From contig NZ_JAEHOK010000020.1 in the NCBI RefSeq assembly GCF_016236915.1, positions 1-60,558 on the forward strand: a DNA stretch of 60,558 bases, in the 5' to 3' direction. Made by a program: the position numbers and the translations under genes. This document shows positions 19,120-28,286 of this stretch, one piece after another. How positions within the stretch are numbered: position 1 is the first letter of the stretch; every line of letters starts with the position of its first letter. This DNA is from Salegentibacter maritimus. Its GTDB lineage: Bacteria; Bacteroidota; Bacteroidia; Flavobacteriales; Flavobacteriaceae. Below the pieces are notes generated by a model that searched no databases, had not been told where the DNA came from, and saw only the letters and a program-made list of their open reading frames with translations.

Positions 19120-20148
19120 TTAAATTAAAGATTTGGTAGAATTTCTTTCTATTAAACTGGTTTCCACAATCACTGTTTTATAAGACTCTCCTTCATCTGG
19201 TTTTCTTTCCAGTTTATCTATTAAAAGTTTTGCAGCTTCGCCTCCCATACGCTCACCGTGCTGACTTACTGTAGTAAGACTGGGAATAAATCTTTTGGAA
19301 AGTTCACCATTCGTAAAACCAATTACAGATACATCTTCTGGAACTTTTAGACCTTTTTCTTGTATAGCCTTTATGGCATGAATAGCGAAGTGTTCATTTA
19401 CCGCAAATACTGCATCTACTTCATTCTTATTAATAAAATCCTTTATTTCGGCTTCACTACTATCCATATCTTCTATTTTAAGGATAAGGTTTTGATCAAC
19501 TTCAAGATTATTTTCCCTTAAAATTTCAAGATAACCACGGGTTCTTAGTTTCCCTACACTCACATAATCTACAGTAGAGACAAGGCCTATTTTTTGTGCC
19601 CCGGTATCTAATAAGTACTGTACTGCTTTTTTAGCACCAATCACATCGTCTATAATCACTTTATCACAATGAATCTCATCTATTACACGATCAAACAAAA
19701 CCAAGGGCATTCCTTGATTAATAACTTCAGTAAAATGATGGTAATCCTCTTTTTGTAATGTCTCTTTAGCCATAGACATAATAAAACCATCTGTACTCCC
19801 ATTGGCTAAAAGCTCCATATTAAGTACTTCTTTATCGAAAGAGTTATTGGAAAGGCATACTATTACATTATAGCCTTTCTCGTTAGCTACCTTTTCTACT
19901 CCACTAATTACTGTAGTAAAGAAATAATGAACTATTTCCGGAATAATAATTCCTATAGTTTTTGTTTTTCGGTTTTTTAAGCTTAATGCTATATTGTTTG
20001 GCTTGTAATTATAAAATTTCGCAAAAGCTTTGATCTTTTTTCGTGTTTCTTCCCCAATTTCAGAACTATCTCTTAATGCCCTGGAAACTGTAGAAATTGA
20101 CACGTCTAATTCTCTTGCAATTTGTTTTAAAGTCAATTTTGGCCTCAT
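19120..20148 (-). CDS. LacI-family transcriptional regulator of the maltodextrin locus
   Basis: The 342-residue protein has an N-terminal LacI helix-turn-helix (LTLKQIARELDVSISTVSRALRD, residues 5-27), the hinge helix PNNIALSLKNRKT, and a periplasmic-binding-protein-like sugar domain. IGIIIPEIVHYFF opens the domain and VPEDVSVIGFTNGELS lies near the dimer interface. It stands between the divergent arms of the starch locus, and a typical palindromic LacI operator lies 104 bases upstream of its start. It is therefore the likely switch for both arms, responding to maltose or a phosphorylated sugar. This differs from Bacteroides, where SusR, a membrane regulator, does the job. Confidence 0.93.
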   Translation of the reverse strand: MRPKLTLKQIARELDVSISTVSRALRDSSEIGEETRKKIKAFAKFYNYKPNNIALSLKNRKTKTIGIIIPEIVHYFFTTVISGVEKVANEKGYNVIVCLSNNSFDKEVLNMELLANGSTDGFIMSMAKETLQKEDYHHFTEVINQGMPLVLFDRVIDEIHCDKVIIDDVIGAKKAVQYLLDTGAQKIGLVSTVDYVSVGKLRTRGYLEILRENNLEVDQNLILKIEDMDSSEAEIKDFINKNEVDAVFAVNEHFAIHAIKAIQEKGLKVPEDVSVIGFTNGELSKRFIPSLTTVSQHGERMGGEAAKLLIDKLERKPDEGESYKTVIVETSLIERNSTKSLI

Positions 20149-20251
20149 AGCAATCTTTTATTTAAAAATAAATAAAGGGTTATTTTTAAGATATCGTAAA
20201 AATACTATAAAATTTACGCGATACCCTCAAAATTTAAAAGTTTTCAACACT

Positions 20252-20261
20252 CAAACGTTTG
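20252..20261. promoter_or_regulatory. LacI-type operator between the regulator and susC
   Basis: CAAACGTTTG is a perfect 10-bp palindrome with the CG centre typical of LacI/GalR operators, extended on the right by CGC. It is 104 bases before the regulator start and 113 bases before the susC start, in the only divergent promoter region of the locus. Confidence 0.65.
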
Positions 20262-20373
20262 CGCAAAATAGTCGTAAGTAAGTTCCTATTTCTTCACATT
20301 CTATTTACATACATTTAACCTCAGGAAGTAAAAATATGAGCCAAATTTTTAGTAACAATCAATAGAAAAATTT

Positions 20374-23292
20374 ATGAAAACACTATTCAAAAGCACGTTG
20401 ATGTTGCTCCTTATGCTACCAATAAATTTTTTCGCACAGGAAACAGTGAGCGGTGTTGTGAGCGAAAGCACAACTGGTCTTCCCATACCGGGCGTAAACA
20501 TTATTGTTAAAGGAACAACCAATGGTGCCGTTACAGATTTTAATGGTAATTATACCATTACTAATGTAAGCGAAGACGAGGTTCTTGTCTTTTCATTTTT
20601 GGGTTTTGCTACTAAGGAAATCCCCTTTACAGGGCAGGAAACTTTAGATGTTCAATTAGACGAAGATCAGGCTACTTTAGAAGAAGTAGTGCTTATTGGT
20701 TATGGTAGTACTTCAGAGCAGGATGCTACTGGATCAGTAGAAAAGATTTCTTCGGAAAGCTTTAACCAGGGTGCAGTAGTTTCACCAGAACAGCTAATTG
20801 CAGGTAAATCTGCCGGGGTTAGAATTACTCCCGGAAGTGGTGAACCAGGTGCCGGATCTGAAATTAGAATTCGCGGAGGATCTTCTCTTTCAGGAAATAA
20901 TTCACCCCTTATTGTAGTAGATGGCATTCCATTAGATCAAAGAGGAGTTCAGGGTGTAAGAAACCAGTTGAATTCTATTAACCCAAATGAAATTGAAGAT
21001 TTTATAGTTTTAAAAGATGCCGCAGCAACCTCTATCTACGGCTCAAGGGCATCTAACGGGGTTATTTTAATTACCACTAAAAAAGGTAAAAAGGATAGTC
21101 CTCTTTCTTTAACTTATGATCTTAAAGTTTCTGCCGGAAGAATTATAGACAAAGTAGATGTTCTTAACGCAGAACAATTCAGAACTTTAATTGAAAATAC
21201 TCCGGGTACAGATCCTTCATTATTGGGAGACACCAGCACCGACTGGCAAGACCAAATTTACCAAACTTCTGTAGGAGCAATTCATAATTTTACAGCTACA
21301 CAGGGTTTCGAGGATTTCTCTTACCGTGTTAATTTTAACCACACTTCTCAAACAGGGGTTTTAAAAACAGATGTTTATGAGAGAAATGCATTAAACATAG
21401 CTCTTAACCAGGATTTATTTGATAATCACTTAAAGTTGACCTTGTCATCTAAAGGAATTGTAGATGAAAACCGTTTTGCCGATGATGGAGCTATTGGCGC
21501 CGCCATAGCTTTTGATCCTACGCAGCCGGTTTACAAGGAGGGAAGTTATTTTGATGGATATTTTGAGTTCACTACCTCTCCACAACAACAACAAATACAG
21601 GCTACACGTAATCCATTAGCACTTTTGGAGCAATTAGATGGACGTGGTACCACAAAGAGAAATATCACAAACCTAAATGCTGAGTATAAATTTCATTTTC
21701 TTCCGGAATTGAAGTTTAATGTAAATGCAGGTTTTGATTATTCAGAAAATGAAGGGTACAATAGAAGACCTTTAACGTCTGCAGCAAATAACCAGGATAT
21801 TCCTTATTTTGAAGACTATGGTGGATTCAACAGAAATACACTGCTTGATTTCTATTTCAACTATAAAAATGATATAGATTTTCTAAATACCGAGTTAGAT
21901 CTTACAGCAGGACATTCTTACCAGGAATTTTATATAACCAGCAAAAGAATTGCAACGATCTCTAACGATATCCAGGATTTCCCTAGAGAGACCAATCGTA
22001 ATGCTTTGGAATCCTATTTTGCCAGAGCCAGTTTTGATATTTCCGATAAATATTTGGTTTCAGGCAGTGTGAGACGTGATGGTTCTTCAAGATTTGGAGG
22101 AGATAATAAATGGAGTATTTTCCCTGCGGTTTCTGTAGGTTGGAAATTACAAAATGAAAATTTCCTTTCAACTTCTAATGTAATTAACAAATTGAAACTT
22201 CGAGCAGGTTACGGGGTAACCGGCAACCAGGAAATTGGACCAAATTATGGTTACTTTGGAGTTTACAATCCTAGTGTAGGTGGAGCGCGTTACCAATTTG
22301 GTAATCAATTCTACAATACTTTACGTCCAGAAGCTTTTGACTCTGATCTTAAATGGGAAGAATTAAAAACCTATAACCTTGGTATTGATTATGGTTTATT
22401 CAATAATAGAATTTCAGGTACGGTAGAAGCTTATTACCGTGAAACCGAAGATCTTTTGGCAACAGTACCGGTACCGGCAGGTGCTAACCTTACTGATCTT
22501 TTGGTTACTAACGTTGGTAGCACAGTAAGTAAAGGTTTAGAGTTTGCAATAAATGGTGCTATTATTCAGCAGGAAGATTTTAACTGGGACGTAAACTACA
22601 ACATAACCTTTCAGGACCTGGAAATTACCAACCTTACTTTAGGTGAAAATCCAGATTTTGAGATTGCTCAGGGAGGAATAAGCGGAGGTGTTGGTAACAA
22701 TATTCAGCTTTGGAAAGAAGGTTACGACCCTACAACTTTTAATGTATTCCGCCAGGTTTACAATGAAGATGGGCAGCCAATTGAAGGCGCTTATGCCGAT
22801 ATAAATGGTGATAACCAAATTACCGAAGGAGATCGTGTTCCTTACAAAAAGGCCACCCCAGATTACTTTATGGGGCTAACCAATACTGTAAATTATAAGA
22901 ACTTTGATTTCAGCTTTACCTTTAGAGGTAACTTCGGAAATTACATGTATAACAACACACAATCTGGAGCAGGATTTGTTGGAGCGGGTACGGTAACCCC
23001 GCAACCTTACTATTCCAATTTTAACAGTAACGTTTTAGAAAGTAACTTCAAAAACAATCAGTTCTTTTCAGATTATTACATTCAGAGTGCAGATTTCGTA
23101 AAATTAGACAACATCTCTGTTGGGTATTTATTTCCAGGAGAAGATTTGGATGTTAGAACTTCACTAACCGCTACCAATGTATGGATCATAACCAACTATG
23201 AAGGTTTAGATCCTGAAATTGCTGGAGGAATAGACAATAATTTTTACCCAAGATCAACTACAGTTGTACTTGGCTTAAATCTTTCATTTTAA
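20374..23292 (+). CDS. susC: SusC-like TonB-dependent outer membrane transporter
   Basis: The 972-residue protein starts with a signal peptide cleaved near NFFAQE. A carboxypeptidase-regulatory-like domain follows (VSGVVSESTTGLPIPGVNI, about 25-100), then a plug (LEEVVLIGYGS and SGEPGAGSEIRIRGGSS) and a long C-terminal beta-barrel ending in an aromatic-rich strand with terminal Phe (VVLGLNLSF). It imports glucan oligosaccharides through the outer membrane with TonB energy, capped by the SusD lipoprotein encoded 24 bases downstream. It is the first gene of the plus-strand operon, expressed from the LacI-controlled region. Length is normal. Confidence 0.96.
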   Translation: MKTLFKSTLMLLLMLPINFFAQETVSGVVSESTTGLPIPGVNIIVKGTTNGAVTDFNGNYTITNVSEDEVLVFSFLGFATKEIPFTGQETLDVQLDEDQATLEEVVLIGYGSTSEQDATGSVEKISSESFNQGAVVSPEQLIAGKSAGVRITPGSGEPGAGSEIRIRGGSSLSGNNSPLIVVDGIPLDQRGVQGVRNQLNSINPNEIEDFIVLKDAAATSIYGSRASNGVILITTKKGKKDSPLSLTYDLKVSAGRIIDKVDVLNAEQFRTLIENTPGTDPSLLGDTSTDWQDQIYQTSVGAIHNFTATQGFEDFSYRVNFNHTSQTGVLKTDVYERNALNIALNQDLFDNHLKLTLSSKGIVDENRFADDGAIGAAIAFDPTQPVYKEGSYFDGYFEFTTSPQQQQIQATRNPLALLEQLDGRGTTKRNITNLNAEYKFHFLPELKFNVNAGFDYSENEGYNRRPLTSAANNQDIPYFEDYGGFNRNTLLDFYFNYKNDIDFLNTELDLTAGHSYQEFYITSKRIATISNDIQDFPRETNRNALESYFARASFDISDKYLVSGSVRRDGSSRFGGDNKWSIFPAVSVGWKLQNENFLSTSNVINKLKLRAGYGVTGNQEIGPNYGYFGVYNPSVGGARYQFGNQFYNTLRPEAFDSDLKWEELKTYNLGIDYGLFNNRISGTVEAYYRETEDLLATVPVPAGANLTDLLVTNVGSTVSKGLEFAINGAIIQQEDFNWDVNYNITFQDLEITNLTLGENPDFEIAQGGISGGVGNNIQLWKEGYDPTTFNVFRQVYNEDGQPIEGAYADINGDNQITEGDRVPYKKATPDYFMGLTNTVNYKNFDFSFTFRGNFGNYMYNNTQSGAGFVGAGTVTPQPYYSNFNSNVLESNFKNNQFFSDYYIQSADFVKLDNISVGYLFPGEDLDVRTSLTATNVWIITNYEGLDPEIAGGIDNNFYPRSTTVVLGLNLSF

Positions 23293-23316
23293 GAAATAAT
23301 ATTTAATAAAATAGTT

Positions 23317-24903
23317 ATGTTAAAAACACTAAAAACATTCTTCATACTTTTTATAAGCGCAGGTTTATTCTGGGCTTGTGAAGACGATTTAGATTTGCAG
23401 CCTGAAGATAACAGGCTTACGGCAGAAACTACTTTTGAAGATCCAGAGTCTTATAAGCAGTTTCTAGCTAAACTGTATGCCGGTCTCGCGGTTAGTGGCC
23501 AGGAAGGCCCAGCCGGAGATCCAGACCTTATAGGCCTTGACGAAGGTTTCTCCCAGTATTTAAGATTATACTGGTCTATGCAGGAACTTACTACAGATGA
23601 AGCAGTAATTGGATGGAACGATGGTACTATTCAGGATCTACACGCCCAAACCTGGACCGCAGGAAACGAGTTTATTAGAACTATGTATTCTAGAATAATG
23701 TATCAGGTTGCCCTAACCAACGAGTTTTTGAGACAAAGCACTCCAGAACTTTTGGAATCTAGAGGTATTGCCGCTGAAGCAAGAGATCATATAGCTAGCT
23801 ATCGTGCAGAAGCTAGATTTCTAAGAGCTTTACACTATTATCACGCTTTAGACCTATTTGGAAATGTACCCTTTGTAACCGAAGAAGATCCAGTGGGGGC
23901 ATTTCTTCCGCAGCAAATTAAGAGACCCGCTTTGTTTGATTACATAGAGAGTGAACTTCTAGCTATAGAGAGTGAAATTGTTAGCGTAAATTCTAATGAA
24001 TATGGACGTGCAGACCGGGCAGCAGTTTGGATGTTACTTTCTAAACTCTATCTAAATGCTGAAGTTTATACCGGTGAAAATCACTATACTGAAGCTTTAG
24101 ACTATTCTGATAGAGTAATTAATGCTAATTATTCTTTAACTGATGATTACCAAAAATTATTCCTTGCAGATAACGACTCCAACGGGGCACAATCTGAGGT
24201 AATCTTCCCTATCACTTTTGATGGGCAGGAAACACAATCTTATGGCGGTATGGCATTTATTATCCACGCCTCAATTGGTGGTGATATGGATCCGGAGGAT
24301 TTTGGTGTGAGCAGTGGCTGGGCGGGACTTAGAACTACATCTGCCCTGGTAGATCAATTCCCTGACGGAGCAGATTCTGAAGACAAAAGAGCACTGTTCT
24401 TTACCGAAGGGCAAACAAAAGAAATTGAAGATATTTCTAGCTTTAATGATGGGTTTGCAATTGCCAAATTTAAAAACGTAACTGTAGATGGAGAGCAGGG
24501 GTCTGATGATACCGGAGAATTTCCAGATACCGATTTCCCCATGTTTAGACTTGCAGATGCTTACTTAATGTATGCAGAAGCTCACTTAAGAGGTGGTGGT
24601 GGTAGCCAGGCAACTGCTTTAGGATATGTGAATGAATTAAGAGAACGAGCTGACGCTGATCAAATTGGTAGTTCAGACTTAAGCCTGGACTTTATCCTTA
24701 GTGAGCGTGCCCGTGAATTATACTGGGAAGCTCATAGAAGAACAGACCTTATTAGGTTTAACCAATTTACTGAAAATGGAGTTTGGCCATGGAAAGGTAA
24801 TGTTCCCCAAGGAGCCACTACTCAAAGCTATAGAGACTTAATGCCTATCCCTGCTTCAGATTTAGGAGTAAACACCAACTTAGAACAAAATCCAGAATAT
24901 TAA
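23317..24903 (+). CDS. susD: SusD-like surface glycan-binding lipoprotein
   Basis: The 528-residue protein has a lipoprotein signal with Cys at 21 (LFWACEDDLD). The acidic residues straight after it match the surface-export signal of Bacteroidota lipoproteins. The SusD/RagB fold is seen in the helical TPR-like core (SYRAEARFLRALHYYHALDLFGNVPF) and the C-terminal segment (LSERARELYWEAHRRTDLIRFNQF). It binds starch fragments and forms the lid of the SusC channel. It follows susC by 24 bases and precedes the susE-like gene by 18 bases, so the three are co-transcribed. Confidence 0.96.
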   Translation: MLKTLKTFFILFISAGLFWACEDDLDLQPEDNRLTAETTFEDPESYKQFLAKLYAGLAVSGQEGPAGDPDLIGLDEGFSQYLRLYWSMQELTTDEAVIGWNDGTIQDLHAQTWTAGNEFIRTMYSRIMYQVALTNEFLRQSTPELLESRGIAAEARDHIASYRAEARFLRALHYYHALDLFGNVPFVTEEDPVGAFLPQQIKRPALFDYIESELLAIESEIVSVNSNEYGRADRAAVWMLLSKLYLNAEVYTGENHYTEALDYSDRVINANYSLTDDYQKLFLADNDSNGAQSEVIFPITFDGQETQSYGGMAFIIHASIGGDMDPEDFGVSSGWAGLRTTSALVDQFPDGADSEDKRALFFTEGQTKEIEDISSFNDGFAIAKFKNVTVDGEQGSDDTGEFPDTDFPMFRLADAYLMYAEAHLRGGGGSQATALGYVNELRERADADQIGSSDLSLDFILSERARELYWEAHRRTDLIRFNQFTENGVWPWKGNVPQGATTQSYRDLMPIPASDLGVNTNLEQNPEY

Positions 24904-24921
24904 TTTTTTAAAAGAATTAAA

Positions 24922-26064
24922 ATGAAAAAAAATTCAATTTTATTTTTAGCATTTGTCGCGCTACTAAGTTTTAATGCGTGTTCACAAGACGACGATATTG
25001 TGTTCGTTGCGCAACCAGATCCGGAAGGAATTCAATTTAGTAATTCTTTACAAAGCACTTATGTATTACCGTCTGCAAATCCTGATAATCTTGCCGAAAG
25101 ATTTGTTTGGAACGAAGTAGACTTTGAGGCTCCTACCACCATCTCTTACGAACTCCAGGGGTCTGCCACTGAAGCTTTCGATAACTATATGGTAGTAGGA
25201 AGTACTGGAAGTAACAATCTTGGTGTAACTATTGCCCAGATGCTGGATCTTGCGGAAGAAGCAGGTTTAGATAACGATCCTGAAACAGAAATGCCAAATA
25301 CAGGTACTGTTTACTTCAAAGTACGTGCCTTTGCCGGTGATGGTGAAGGAAATGCGCTGGAAGAATTTTCAGAGATCTTAAGTGTGAATGTAGAACTTCC
25401 TGAAGCTGAGGAAGAAGGTGAGCCTGCGAAAACCAATCTTTACTTTGTAGGAGATGCTACTGTAGCAGGTTGGAGTAACAACAATAATAACACCCCTATG
25501 TTTCGAGATGCAGAAAATGACAATATTTTCTACTTCCAGGGAAGATTTGCAGGAGGCCCTGAGACAGAAGGCTTTAAACTTCTTGAAATACCTGGTGCGT
25601 GGCAACCACAATGGGGAGGCACCAATGGAATTCTTGCGGTAAACGCAGGAGATTCTGAAGATCCGTCAGCTTTTTCTGTTAATAATGATGCTTATTACTC
25701 CCTATTGGTTAATCTAGATGATTTGACTTATACCTGGGAAATAATAGATGAAACAGGAACCGATGTACAAACCAATATCGGTATTATTGGAACTGCAACT
25801 TCTGGAGGTTGGGATGCAGATACTGACATGACTCAATCTGAATTCAATCCTCATATCTGGTATCTACAGGATATCGAGTTAGTCGATGGTGAAGCCAAAT
25901 TTAGAGCAGATGATGCATGGGACCTTGATTGGGGAGGAGCAACTCCAATAAGTGGGGAAACCGCAGTAGCTGGAGAAAATATTCCGGTAAGTGCAGGAAC
26001 TTACGATGTTTGGTTTAATACACTAGATGGTCGATATATCTTTATTCCTCAAGCGGAAGAGTAA
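24922..26064 (+). CDS. SusE/SusF-like starch-binding surface lipoprotein
   Basis: The 380-residue protein has a lipobox with Cys at 20 followed by S-Q-D-D-D, a surface-export signal. An N-terminal SusE domain (FVWNEVDFEAPTTISYEL, about 45-155) is followed by two starch-binding modules of the SusE/SusF type. The first starts at TNLYFVGDATVAGWS and the second at TNIGIIGTATSGGWDAD. Each contains tryptophans spaced as in carbohydrate-stacking sites. In Bacteroides two separate proteins, SusE and SusF, carry two and three such modules. Here one gene with two modules seems to do the work. It helps to hold starch at the cell surface. Confidence 0.9.
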   Translation: MKKNSILFLAFVALLSFNACSQDDDIVFVAQPDPEGIQFSNSLQSTYVLPSANPDNLAERFVWNEVDFEAPTTISYELQGSATEAFDNYMVVGSTGSNNLGVTIAQMLDLAEEAGLDNDPETEMPNTGTVYFKVRAFAGDGEGNALEEFSEILSVNVELPEAEEEGEPAKTNLYFVGDATVAGWSNNNNNTPMFRDAENDNIFYFQGRFAGGPETEGFKLLEIPGAWQPQWGGTNGILAVNAGDSEDPSAFSVNNDAYYSLLVNLDDLTYTWEIIDETGTDVQTNIGIIGTATSGGWDADTDMTQSEFNPHIWYLQDIELVDGEAKFRADDAWDLDWGGATPISGETAVAGENIPVSAGTYDVWFNTLDGRYIFIPQAEE

Positions 26065-26081
26065 GAGACTAAATTAACTTA

Positions 26082-26212
26082 AAGGGCTGCCTGGAAGGTT
26101 ATATTACCGTCAAGCTGAACTGGTTTCAGCTTCTAACTTGTTTTGAAAATCAAAAACTTAGATTCTGTAATAAATTCAGAATGACGTTCTAAAAACCTTT
26201 CAGACAGCCCTT
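26082..26212. repeat. Composite palindrome: outer GGCTGNCTG arms around a REP-like pair
   Basis: Outer arms 26082-26100 and 26194-26212 form a 19-bp inverted repeat with two mismatches. Inside are two inverted copies of the dispersed unit: 26107-26136, beginning CCGTCAAGCTGAAC, and 26158-26186, ending AATTCAGAATGACG. The whole segment could fold into one long hairpin in RNA. It lies between the susE-like gene and the amylase gene and may reduce read-through into the amylase. Confidence 0.75.
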
Positions 26213-26229
26213 CTTAATTCTTATCTATT

Positions 26230-27684
26230 ATGAAAAAAACTAAAATGTTATTTCCTTTTCTTTTTAGCCTGCTATTAATAATATCAGGTTGCTCTAAAGA
26301 CGATGATGAAGTTGTTGACTCAACAGATGACATCGTTGACGGCGAAGATCCGGAGGAAACTCCTAATGATCCTGAAGCCTTAGATCTATCACAATATTCC
26401 AGTGGGCAAAAGGTAATGATGCAAACTTTTTATTGGGATGTAGAACCACGTTTTGAGTGGTGGAACAATCTTTCAGATAAAGTTGAAGGCTGGGCAGATG
26501 CCGGCATAGACAGATTATGGCTTCCCGTGGCTACCAAAGGGCAGTCTGGAGGTTATTCAATGGGCTACGATCCTTCAGATTATTTCGACTTTGGAGAATA
26601 CAATCAGCATGGAACTGTTCCTACACGTTTTGGAACACGCGAAGAACTAGAACATCTTATTGCTAAATCTCACGATCTGGGGTTAGAGGTTATTGCAGAT
26701 ATCGTTCTAAATCACAATTCAGGCGGCGGCCAGGAATACAACCCATATCGCGAAAAGGATACCTATACCCTATTCAACGAAAAGAATGGAAACGCCTCGG
26801 GAATGTTCAATAGAAATTACGAGCATTTTCACCCAAATGATGTAAGCCAAAGTGATGAGGGTAATCTTTTCTTTTCTGAACAGGATGTAGATCATGATGT
26901 TCCTTATGTACAGGACTGGCTGTGGAAAAATGATAATTCTGTAGCTAAATATTATAAAAATGAAATGGGCTTTGACGGCTGGCGATTTGATTATGTAAAA
27001 GGCTTTGGAACCTGGGTGATCAAAGACTGGATGAACGAAGTTGGTGGTTTTGCCGTTGGAGAAAATTTTGATGGAAATGCCGATGTTTTGATCAATTGGG
27101 TTGGCGCCACCGGAGTTTCAGCTTTCGATTTTGCCACATTCTATAAAATGGAAGAAGCTTTTGATCGTTTTGACGACCTAAATTATTTAGATGGAAATAC
27201 ACTTCGTAAGGTTAATCCCGACAAAGCTGTGACTTTTGTAGCAAATCATGACACCGAAAAAGACGAAAATGAAGACAACCGAATCGCTACGGAAAGTAAA
27301 ATGAAGGCCTATGCTTATATTTTAACACACGATGGATATCCCACAATTTTCTATTCAGATTATGAAGATGAAACCTTTAACGCAGAAATTAAAAAGTTAA
27401 TTGATATTCATAACAGCCTGGCAATTGGCGATGTAAAGGTAATTCACGTAGATAAAGACGAATATATAATGAAAAGAGAAGGGAATGCTGAAAACCCCGG
27501 ATTAATTCTATATATTAGCAGCGGAAACTCTACTTTACGTAGAAACGTTCAAACTAATTGGAATAACGTTACGCTATTAGATTACAGTGGCAATACAACA
27601 TACACCCCTACCTCCGATGAAAACGGAATGGTCACGATTGAAGCTCCGGCGAATGGATATTCAATTTATTCCATAACAAAATAG
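26230..27684 (+). CDS. GH13 surface alpha-amylase lipoprotein (SusG role)
   Basis: The 484-residue enzyme has a lipobox with Cys at 21 (IISGCSKDDDE). The acidic run after it predicts surface exposure, as in SusG. The barrel shows QTFYWDVEP, GEYNQHGTVPTRFGTREEL, region I VIADIVLNHN, the nucleophile aspartate in GWRFDYVKGFG, the acid/base glutamate in FAVGENFDGN, and region IV FVANHDTE. It is of the liquefying/plant-archaeal amylase type, not the SusG type, so it plays the SusG role with a different GH13 subfamily. It follows the susCDE genes but is separated from them by a composite palindrome, and ends at a strong terminator. Confidence 0.94.
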   Translation: MKKTKMLFPFLFSLLLIISGCSKDDDEVVDSTDDIVDGEDPEETPNDPEALDLSQYSSGQKVMMQTFYWDVEPRFEWWNNLSDKVEGWADAGIDRLWLPVATKGQSGGYSMGYDPSDYFDFGEYNQHGTVPTRFGTREELEHLIAKSHDLGLEVIADIVLNHNSGGGQEYNPYREKDTYTLFNEKNGNASGMFNRNYEHFHPNDVSQSDEGNLFFSEQDVDHDVPYVQDWLWKNDNSVAKYYKNEMGFDGWRFDYVKGFGTWVIKDWMNEVGGFAVGENFDGNADVLINWVGATGVSAFDFATFYKMEEAFDRFDDLNYLDGNTLRKVNPDKAVTFVANHDTEKDENEDNRIATESKMKAYAYILTHDGYPTIFYSDYEDETFNAEIKKLIDIHNSLAIGDVKVIHVDKDEYIMKREGNAENPGLILYISSGNSTLRRNVQTNWNNVTLLDYSGNTTYTPTSDENGMVTIEAPANGYSIYSITK

Positions 27685-27723
27685 GTTTTATTTTGAATTT
27701 TCATAGGTGTTAATTCAAAGATT

Positions 27724-27747
27724 GGCTGGTTGTTAGCTCAACCAGCC
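27724..27747 (+). terminator. Rho-independent terminator of the susCDE-amylase operon
   Basis: GGCTGGTTG 27724-27732 pairs perfectly with CAACCAGCC 27739-27747 around TTAGCT. CTCTTTATTTTTAT follows, giving the T-rich tail. Confidence 0.85.
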
Positions 27748-27784
27748 TCTTTATTTTTATAAACCCACGTTTATCTTAAACCAG

Positions 27785-28180
27785 ATTAGCCTTTTTTTTT
27801 CAGGCTTTGCCACCCCTAAAAATTAATTGATATCGGCCGGTAGGAAATCATTGGCTGTGGCGACATAGTATTAAACCCCATTTTTCACATTCAATTATTT
27901 ATTGGCACCGCCAAAGAATATAATATCCCGAGGCTTTCTTCGAAATTAAAAACTTGTTTCCAACGAATGCCTCGTTGGCTTACCCAGAGGTAGTTTACTA
28001 ATTAATTAAAATTAAAACACTGTAACACCTCAATTTATAACAAAAAATAACATTTAGGTCGTTTAAGCTTAACAAAAAAGCAGTTATTTAATGCACAAGT
28101 TTAAATTATATTTTTTTACAAATTTGTCAACTTACAAATGTTGATAAATTTACAATTTACTGATAAACAGTTTATTAACA
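27785..28180 (+). promoter_or_regulatory. Structured non-coding region upstream of nrdJ
   Basis: About 600 bases separate the amylase stop from the nrdJ start, and no ORF is credible in them. Possible stems are: GCCAC 27809-27813 with GTGGC 27857-27861; TTGGC 27902-27906 with GCCAA 27910-27914; and CCAACGA 27960-27966 with TCGTTGG 27972-27978. The last one competes with CGAGGC 27929-27934 pairing to GCCTCG 27969-27974, so two exclusive folds are possible. Nearer the gene, AAATTTGTCAAC 28120-28131 and GTTGATAAATTT 28140-28151 form a 12-bp inverted repeat with one mismatch, a candidate operator. I do not recognise a known riboswitch class. Confidence 0.4.
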
Positions 28181-28286
28181 ATTTTTGTTTGATAACTTTT
28201 TTCAACAGGATTTTATATTCTTATACTTCTTTGTCTATATTTACAGTCTGCTTGAAACTATTACTAATCCAAAATTTAAAATTAAT

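Noticed and set aside
27785-28286. Cobalamin riboswitch upstream of the B12-dependent reductase
   Set aside because: The region lacks the B12 box (GCCACTG) and the conserved core found in that class. The stems there do not follow its layout.
28185-28286. Longer N-terminus for the ribonucleotide reductase
   Set aside because: The 34 extra residues are hydrophobic and aromatic and not part of the family. ATG at 28287 starts the conserved part.
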